Source: CAKSQF01 sp963628435 (GTDB lineage: Bacteria > Bacillota > Clostridia > Oscillospirales > CAG-272). From it: a DNA stretch of 8,654 bases. Below, in pieces: positions 4,333 through 8,654 of this stretch. Each line of letters begins with the position of its first letter. The stretch's first letter is position 1. A program made the position numbers and the translations under genes. The stretch is taken from NCBI GenBank assembly GCA_963628435.1, contig CAVGEY010000032.1:1-8654 (forward strand), given 5' to 3'. The notes below the pieces were generated by a model. It saw only the letters and a program-made list of their open reading frames with translations, searched no databases and was not told where the DNA came from.

Positions 4333-5334
4333 ATGCCAAACAGAGCAGCCGAAAACAAAATCAGGATAAACGGCGAAAAGAAGCCGCTTGCCGTCTTTAC
4401 AGACGCCGCGACCGTCTCGCAGGACGATATATCGTTTGCGCCGCTTGAAGCGGTCTGCGACCTCGTGCGCTATCCGATGACCGGAAGGGAAGAGCTCGCG
4501 GGCAGAATCGCGGATGCCGAAATTCTCCTCTGCAACAAGACGAAAATCACCGCCGCCGATATGGACGGCGCGAAAAAATTAAAGCTCATCGCCCTCTTTG
4601 CCACAGGCTACAACAATATCGACACCGCCGCCGCGCGTGAACGCGGAATCACCGTCTGCAACGCAGGCGAATATTCGACAAACGCGGTCGCCCAGCATAC
4701 ATTCGCCCTGCTGCTCGAACTCTGCTCGCGTGTCGGCGATTACAGCCGTTTCACAGCAGATGGCGGCTGGAAAAGCAGCTCGCTTTTCTCGGTTTTCCGC
4801 TATCCGTCTGCCGAAATTTACGGCAAAACATTCGGAATCGTCGGACTCGGCTCAATCGGCAGGGCGGTCGCGAAAATCGCAAACGCGTTCGGTATGAAGG
4901 TCATCGCATATACGCGCACCCCGAAAGAGGTCGAAAATGTAAAACTCGTGAGCTTCGATGAACTGCTCACACGTTCTGATGTCATAAGCGTTCACTGTCC
5001 GCTGACAGACGCCACAAAAGAGATGTTTTCCGAGGCGGAATTTGCGAAGATGAAGAGAACCGCGCTCTTTATCAATACATCGCGCGGCGGAGTCGTATGC
5101 GAAAAAGCGCTTGCGGACGCGCTCGGAAACAATCTGATAAAGGGAGCGGCACTCGATGTGCTGACCGATGAGCCGCAAAGGAGCGACTGTCCGCTTGCCG
5201 CCGACGGCTCGCGGCTGATAATAACGCCGCACGTGGCGTGGACACCGACGGAAACGAGAGAACGGCTGATGGATATTGTCGCCGACAATGTCGCGTCATT
5301 CCTCGCGGGAGCTCCCGAAAATAAGGTAAATTGA
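4333..5334 (+). CDS. D-2-hydroxyacid dehydrogenase, glycerate dehydrogenase/HprA-like
   Basis: Cytoplasmic NAD(P)-dependent oxidoreductase of the D-isomer-specific 2-hydroxyacid family. By overall resemblance it reduces hydroxypyruvate or a related 2-ketoacid (HprA group). From ATG 4333 it has 333 residues, normal for the family. ATGYNNID (90-97) belongs to the substrate domain. GLGSIG (171-176) is the Rossmann loop. NTSRGG (248-253) carries the active-site arginine R251, DEP (279-281) the glutamate E280, and TPH (298-300) the catalytic histidine H300. HVAW (300-303) followed by RERLMDIVADN is typical of glycerate dehydrogenases. An in-frame GTG at 4285 would add 16 residues, but it lies within the promoter; GGAG (4322-4325) sits 7 nt before 4333. 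It is first in an operon, 15 nt ahead of hslO. Phosphoglycerate or lactate dehydrogenase activity cannot be excluded. Confidence 0.9.
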   Translation: MPNRAAENKIRINGEKKPLAVFTDAATVSQDDISFAPLEAVCDLVRYPMTGREELAGRIADAEILLCNKTKITAADMDGAKKLKLIALFATGYNNIDTAAARERGITVCNAGEYSTNAVAQHTFALLLELCSRVGDYSRFTADGGWKSSSLFSVFRYPSAEIYGKTFGIVGLGSIGRAVAKIANAFGMKVIAYTRTPKEVENVKLVSFDELLTRSDVISVHCPLTDATKEMFSEAEFAKMKRTALFINTSRGGVVCEKALADALGNNLIKGAALDVLTDEPQRSDCPLAADGSRLIITPHVAWTPTETRERLMDIVADNVASFLAGAPENKVN

Positions 5335-5349
5335 AAAAAAGGTGATATT

Positions 5350-6255
5350 ATGTCAAAAATTTTCAGAGCGATGACCGCCGACGGATCGGCGCAGATCATC
5401 ATAACAAATTCGACCGGAACGGTAAAGACGGCAGAGGAGATTCACGCCTGCGCGCCGACTCCGCTCGCGGTATTCTCGCGCGTGCTGACGGTCGCCTCGC
5501 TTATGGGGACAACCCTGAAAGATAAAGGCAACAGCCTGACACTGAGCGTGCGCGGCGACGGAAAGAACGGACACGTGCTTGCCGTCTCCGATTATATGGG
5601 CAACGTGAAAGGCTATATACAGAATCCGACTCTCGACAGTCCGAGAGATTCGGACGGCAAAATCGACATACCGACCGCAATCGGAAAGGGAACGCTGAAT
5701 GTCGTGCGCGACAGCGGCGAAAAAGAGCCGTATATCGGCATAACCGATATAAAATCGGGATATATCGCCGAGGACATAACCCGCTATTACGCCGAATCCG
5801 AACAGATACCGTCGGTCTGCGCACTCGGAGAGAAAATCACACCCGACGGCAAAATCGAGGCAGCGGGCGGATTTCTGCTGATGCTGCTGCCGATGGCGGA
5901 CGAGGGAACGGTCTCGAAAATCGAGAAAAACATATCCTCACTCGAATCGATGTCGTCGATGCTCGCGAAAGGGCTGACAAATTCGGAAATCTGCGCGCAG
6001 GTTCTCGAAGGAATACCGTTTGATGTTTTCGACGAATACGAGGTCGGATATGTCTGCGACTGTTCGAGAGAGCGTATGGGAAATGCCCTTTTGACGCTGA
6101 ATCCGATGGAACTTTACGATATTCTGGTCAAAGACGGCAAAATCGAGGTCGGCTGTCAGTTCTGCGGCAAAAAATTCTCGTTTACCGGCGATGACATCGA
6201 AAAGATACGGATAGCACGCGGCCTCGCGAAAGAAAGAAAAAAGGATAAGAAATAA
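5350..6255 (+). CDS. hslO: Hsp33 redox-regulated molecular chaperone
   Basis: ATP-independent cytoplasmic holdase, switched on when oxidation releases zinc from its C-terminal cysteine centre, so it protects unfolding proteins during peroxide or hypochlorite stress. The 301 residues match the family. The N-terminal domain runs to about 180, with IKSGYIAEDITRYYAESEQIPS (starting at 134) and AAGGFLLMLLP (171-181) as clear family motifs. The zinc site is complete: CDC (236-238) and CQFC (269-272), four cysteines in CxC-x(30)-CxxC layout. The last residues are very basic (KERKKDKK). GGTGA (5341-5345) lies 5 nt before ATG. The gene is 15 nt downstream of the hydroxyacid dehydrogenase and 56 nt ahead of the ECF gene with no terminator between, so all three are likely cotranscribed. 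Confidence 0.96.
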   Translation: MSKIFRAMTADGSAQIIITNSTGTVKTAEEIHACAPTPLAVFSRVLTVASLMGTTLKDKGNSLTLSVRGDGKNGHVLAVSDYMGNVKGYIQNPTLDSPRDSDGKIDIPTAIGKGTLNVVRDSGEKEPYIGITDIKSGYIAEDITRYYAESEQIPSVCALGEKITPDGKIEAAGGFLLMLLPMADEGTVSKIEKNISSLESMSSMLAKGLTNSEICAQVLEGIPFDVFDEYEVGYVCDCSRERMGNALLTLNPMELYDILVKDGKIEVGCQFCGKKFSFTGDDIEKIRIARGLAKERKKDKK

Positions 6256-6311
6256 GATTTCGATATTCGGAACCCGAAAGCCACAAAACCCCCACCCGAA
6301 AGGATATTATC

Positions 6312-6926
6312 ATGAAAAACAGAAGAGGAAATGTTAAAAATAAACTCTATCGGCTGACGCTGACCGCGATTTTCTCGGCGCTTGTAGTCGTCTTTCAGCT
6401 TGTCGCCTATACCGTCAAGGTCGGCCCGTTCGGACTGACCGTCACCCTCGTGCCGGTCGTGCTCGGCGCGGCTCTGCTCGGATGGCGCGGCGGCGCTTTC
6501 CTCGGCGGCGTGTTCGGAGCGGTCGTCACCGCCTGCTCGATCTACGGACTCGACGCCGGCGGACAGATTCTCTTCGGCGTCAACCCTTTTCTCACAACTC
6601 TTACCTGCATGGTCAAGGGAATCGCCGCGGGACTTGTCGCGGGGCTGATTTTCGCGGCTCTCTCGAATAAAAACAAGACGGCTGCCGCCGTCTGTGCCGC
6701 CGCCGCCGCGCCGGTGGTCAACACATCCCTCTTTCTCGCCGCAATGCTCCTTTTCTTCAAAGACACGCTTGCGTCATGGGCGGGCGGCACCGATCTGCTC
6801 ACCTATATCCTGACAGGTCTTGTCGGCATCAACTTCATTTTCGAGTTCACCCTGAATCTGCTGCTCTCGCCGCTGATTCTCGCCGTGCTCCGCGCACTCT
6901 CGAAAAGCGGAAACAATTACGAATGA
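6312..6926 (+). CDS. ECF transporter S component, substrate unknown
   Basis: Small integral membrane protein (204 residues), apparently the substrate-binding subunit of an energy-coupling factor importer for a vitamin or similar micronutrient; it would share the EcfA/EcfA'/EcfT module, which is not encoded here. A basic N-terminus (MKNRRGNVKNK) is followed by about six hydrophobic segments, near 14-33, 41-57, 60-78, 97-117, 124-148 and 163-195. Family traits are the AxxxA pair A19/A23 in the first helix (EcfT contact), the LVPVVLGAALLG stretch (46-57), and APVVNT (133-138). It resembles the general PF12822-type S components rather than BioY or ThiT, so pantothenate or another cofactor is possible. 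GAAAGGA (6298-6304) sits 7 nt before ATG. It is last in the operon, and a terminator follows at 6942. Confidence 0.85.
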   Translation: MKNRRGNVKNKLYRLTLTAIFSALVVVFQLVAYTVKVGPFGLTVTLVPVVLGAALLGWRGGAFLGGVFGAVVTACSIYGLDAGGQILFGVNPFLTTLTCMVKGIAAGLVAGLIFAALSNKNKTAAAVCAAAAAPVVNTSLFLAAMLLFFKDTLASWAGGTDLLTYILTGLVGINFIFEFTLNLLLSPLILAVLRALSKSGNNYE

Positions 6927-6941
6927 TTATCGCATAAACAT

Positions 6942-6980
6942 AAAACGGAGAGACTTCACGAAAAGCCTCTCCGTTTTTTT
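6942..6980 (+). terminator. Intrinsic terminator after the ECF gene
   Basis: AAAACGGAGAG (6942-6952) pairs perfectly with CTCTCCGTTTT (6967-6977), and the T run extends to 6980 (seven T). An inner CTT/AAG pair can tighten the loop. It starts 15 nt after the stop codon of the ECF gene and ends the 4333-6926 operon. The A tract on the left makes it weakly bidirectional. Confidence 0.9.
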
Positions 6981-7026
6981 CGGAAATTCCGCACATTTTG
7001 CCGAAAATGTCACTTTTTCGGACATT

Positions 7027-7042
7027 CGGACATCTCTGTCCG
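7027..7042. promoter_or_regulatory. Palindrome next to the DUF308 promoter
   Basis: CGGACA (7027-7032), TCTC, TGTCCG (7037-7042) is a perfect 6-bp inverted repeat ending exactly where the weak -35 begins. The half-site is repeated upstream: TCGGACATTCGGACAT spans 7018-7033 and an inverted GAAAATGTC lies at 7003-7011. It could be an operator with several half-sites or a short hairpin; no regulator is assigned. Confidence 0.35.
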
Positions 7043-7071
7043 TTTCTTTTCGTAAAAAGATGTGCTATCAT
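7043..7071 (+). promoter_or_regulatory. Likely promoter of the membrane-protein pair
   Basis: TATCAT (7066-7071) is preceded by TGTGC (7061-7065), a TRTGN extended -10 nearly identical to that at 4284-4294. The -35 position 17 bp upstream (TTTCTT, 7043-7048) is poor, so the extended -10 would carry recognition. Transcription would start near 7078. The leader contains an inverted repeat CCGCGGC (7090-7096) with GCCGCGG (7114-7120). Confidence 0.5.
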
Positions 7072-7160
7072 ACAGTCATAAGAAAATAACCGCGGCAAAA
7101 TCGTGAAACGCCCGCCGCGGCGGCTTATCCTGTTTTAAGTTACCCGAAAGGAATGATTTT

Positions 7161-7796
7161 ATGTCAAAAAATTATTATGAGGAAAACGGCGGCGGACTCC
7201 CGCATTTCGTGCGCACCGCGAAATTCAGCTATATCGCCGTTTCGGCGGCGCTCTGCCTGCTCGGCATCCTGCTCGTCTGCCTCCCCGAAATCTCGCTGAA
7301 TCTCATCGGTATCCTCTGCGGCGCGCTGCTTATCGGATTCGGCGCCGTCAGAATCATCGGATATTTCTCGAACGATATTTACAGGCTCGCCTTCCAGTTC
7401 GATCTGTCGGCGGGCATACTCCTGATCGCGCTCGGCATCATAATGATCGCCCGCCCGTCATGGCTTATGTCGTTCATCTGCATCGCGTTCGGCATCTATG
7501 TTTTCGGTGACGGACTCTTCAAACTTCAGATCGCGCTTGACGCGAGAACATTCGGTCTGCCCCGCTGGTGGCTGGTGCTTGCCCTCGCGCTGATCAACTC
7601 GGCGCTCGGTCTCGTGCTGATTTTCCGTCCGGGCGACGGCGGCGTCTTTCTGACCGTCTTTCTGGGGCTCAATCTCATATCCGACGGTCTGCTCAACATC
7701 ATAACGGCGCTCACCTCGGTCAAGGTTACCGGCAAATCGAAAAAATCCGAACCCGAAGCGATAGAGGTTGAATTCAAAGACCGCTCGAAATACTGA
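7161..7796 (+). CDS. DUF308/HdeD-like membrane protein
   Basis: Predicted inner membrane protein of 211 residues with six hydrophobic segments, near 22-41, 45-67, 80-98, 102-122, 135-155 and 160-185. The helices come in pairs with similar pattern (GILLV...GILCGALLIGFGAVRIIGY, then GIIMIARPS...GIYVFGDGLFKL, then GLVLIFRPG...GLNLISDGLLNI). This internal repetition is the hallmark of DUF308/HdeD proteins, one member of which is linked to acid resistance in E. coli; the function here is unknown. The tail after 188 is hydrophilic and charged (KSKKSEPEAIEVEFKDRSKY) and probably cytoplasmic. AAAGGA (7147-7152) lies 8 nt before ATG. It is followed after 43 nt by the PF06541 gene, likely in one transcript. 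Confidence 0.8.
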   Translation: MSKNYYEENGGGLPHFVRTAKFSYIAVSAALCLLGILLVCLPEISLNLIGILCGALLIGFGAVRIIGYFSNDIYRLAFQFDLSAGILLIALGIIMIARPSWLMSFICIAFGIYVFGDGLFKLQIALDARTFGLPRWWLVLALALINSALGLVLIFRPGDGGVFLTVFLGLNLISDGLLNIITALTSVKVTGKSKKSEPEAIEVEFKDRSKY

Positions 7797-7825
7797 TTCC
7801 CGAAAATCCGGTCGACAAAAGATTT

Positions 7826-7831
7826 AAGGAG
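7826..7831 (+). promoter_or_regulatory. Ribosome binding site deciding the PF06541 start
   Basis: AAGGAG ends 2 nt before ATG 7834, which is too close, but 8 nt before the in-frame GTG 7840, which is ideal and the same spacing as at 377, 4038 and 7161. The GTG is therefore the better start, with ATG 7834 as a two-residue-longer alternative. Confidence 0.55.
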
Positions 7832-7839
7832 ACATGACT

Positions 7840-8652
7840 GTGAACAATATCTTTACGAAAATTCTTTCCGAAACCGTCTTTCTGTTCATTCTCGGCGGCA
7901 GCCTCGGCTGGCTGTGCGAGCTTATTTTCAGACGCATCGTGCATCATAAATGGATAAACCCGGGATTTCTGGTCGGCCCCTGCCTGCCCCTTTACGCCAG
8001 CGGCGTTCTTCTGCTCTACGGAATGTGCGAACTGCCGATGCCGCATATCGGATCGGAAATTCTGCAAACGGTAATCCGCATCGTCATCATCTCGGTAAGC
8101 CTTACCGCAATCGAATATGTTACCGGACTTGTTTTCACCAGAGTCTACCGTGTCAGACTCTGGGATTACAGCGACCGCCCCGGCAATATCGACGGCATAA
8201 TCTGTCCGCTGTTCAGCCTTATCTGGGCGGCGGCGGGAGCGGCATATCTGCTCTTTCTGCATCCTTATCTCAAAAATCTCGCCGAAAAGACCGACGGACA
8301 GCCGCTCTTTCTCTTCGCGGCGGGAATTTATATCGGAATTTTCGCGGTCGATGTCTGTTACAGCCTGAAAATCGTCAGCAAAATCAAGCAGTTCGCCAAA
8401 GAGCAGCAGCTGCAAATCAGATATGAGCATTTCAAACTCTCAATCGCGAAGCAGGCGAAAGAGGCGAGGGACGCCTATATACAGAATGTGCGCGAGTTTG
8501 CCGCACGTTCGGCGAAAAACCGACAGACCGGCGCGGAAAAGAAGCTCTATAAAAAGCAGATGCCCCGCCGTCAGAATTTCGTGTTCCCGCTCGGCTCGCC
8601 CGACTCTCTGCGTAAAAAGCTCGAAAATTATCTCGCGGAACTGCGTAAATAA
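7840..8652 (+). CDS. PF06541-type membrane protein ('putative ABC transporter permease')
   Basis: Membrane protein of 270 residues (272 if ATG 7834 is used). Numbering from 7834: GGSLGWLCE (21-29), NPGFLVGPCLPLY (42-54), EYVTG (94-98), and LWDYSDRPGNIDG (109-121) followed by CPLFSLIW (124-131). This set of motifs marks the PF06541 family, often labelled an ABC permease although no ATPase gene is near; the true role is unknown. Hydrophobic segments lie near 13-32, 50-67, 78-103, 120-142 and 157-178. From about 183 on, the protein is a soluble, strongly basic, probably helical tail of some 90 residues (KIKQFAKEQQLQIR, AKQAKEARDAY, KKLYKKQMPRRQ). A tail of this size on the inside of the membrane could bind nucleic acid, phospholipid or a partner. 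The gene follows the DUF308 gene by 43 nt and is complete, ending 2 nt before the window edge. Confidence 0.8.
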   Translation: MNNIFTKILSETVFLFILGGSLGWLCELIFRRIVHHKWINPGFLVGPCLPLYASGVLLLYGMCELPMPHIGSEILQTVIRIVIISVSLTAIEYVTGLVFTRVYRVRLWDYSDRPGNIDGIICPLFSLIWAAAGAAYLLFLHPYLKNLAEKTDGQPLFLFAAGIYIGIFAVDVCYSLKIVSKIKQFAKEQQLQIRYEHFKLSIAKQAKEARDAYIQNVREFAARSAKNRQTGAEKKLYKKQMPRRQNFVFPLGSPDSLRKKLENYLAELRK

Positions 8653-8654
8653 TT

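Noticed and set aside
7774..8430. 218-codon minus-strand open frame
   Set aside because: Antisense to the PF06541 gene, charged low-complexity composition, no convincing ribosome binding site or family resemblance.

Overview
The window looks like ordinary chromosome of a low-to-mid GC, Gram-positive, probably anaerobic Clostridia (an Oscillospirales-like gut lineage is my guess). The reasons are strong AAGGAGG or GGTGA ribosome binding sites, Gram-positive-style TRTGN extended -10 promoters, a long clostridial-type PRPP synthetase, an ECF-transporter S component and a PF06541-type membrane protein. There is no rRNA, tRNA, CRISPR array, prophage or transposase gene.

Layout: 1-376 holds the edge of a dispersed repeat, a weak terminator-like hairpin, an extended -10 promoter and a leader of about 160 nt with a stable hairpin, leading into gdhA (377-1726, +), an NADP-type glutamate dehydrogenase. 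1727-2919 is a 1.2-kb gene-free stretch between the convergent genes gdhA and prs. It is almost wholly repeats: heptamer arrays at both ends, composite palindromic modules in both orientations, a near-perfect 184-bp tandem duplication, cloverleaf-like foldbacks and three copies of one bidirectional terminator hairpin. prs (2920-4038, -) encodes a PRPP synthetase. 4039-4332 is a divergent control region with a promoter on each strand, a 22-bp perfect inverted repeat over the prs -35 and a hairpin in the prs leader.

4333-6926 is a likely three-gene operon: a D-2-hydroxyacid dehydrogenase (glycerate dehydrogenase/HprA-like), hslO (Hsp33 redox chaperone) and an ECF S component, closed by a clear intrinsic terminator. 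A second promoter then drives two membrane-protein genes, a DUF308/HdeD-like protein and a PF06541 protein, to the end of the window.

Functionally the genes are housekeeping: ammonium assimilation, PRPP supply, 2-hydroxyacid redox metabolism, oxidative-stress proteostasis, vitamin-type uptake, and two membrane proteins of unknown role. The part most worth attention is the gdhA-prs intergenic mosaic. There a module with fixed order (hairpin, foldback, CGCACGGGATATAG box, terminator) recurs in both orientations, and its stems are kept although their sequences differ. Sequence and motif recognition alone support these calls; no database search was possible.
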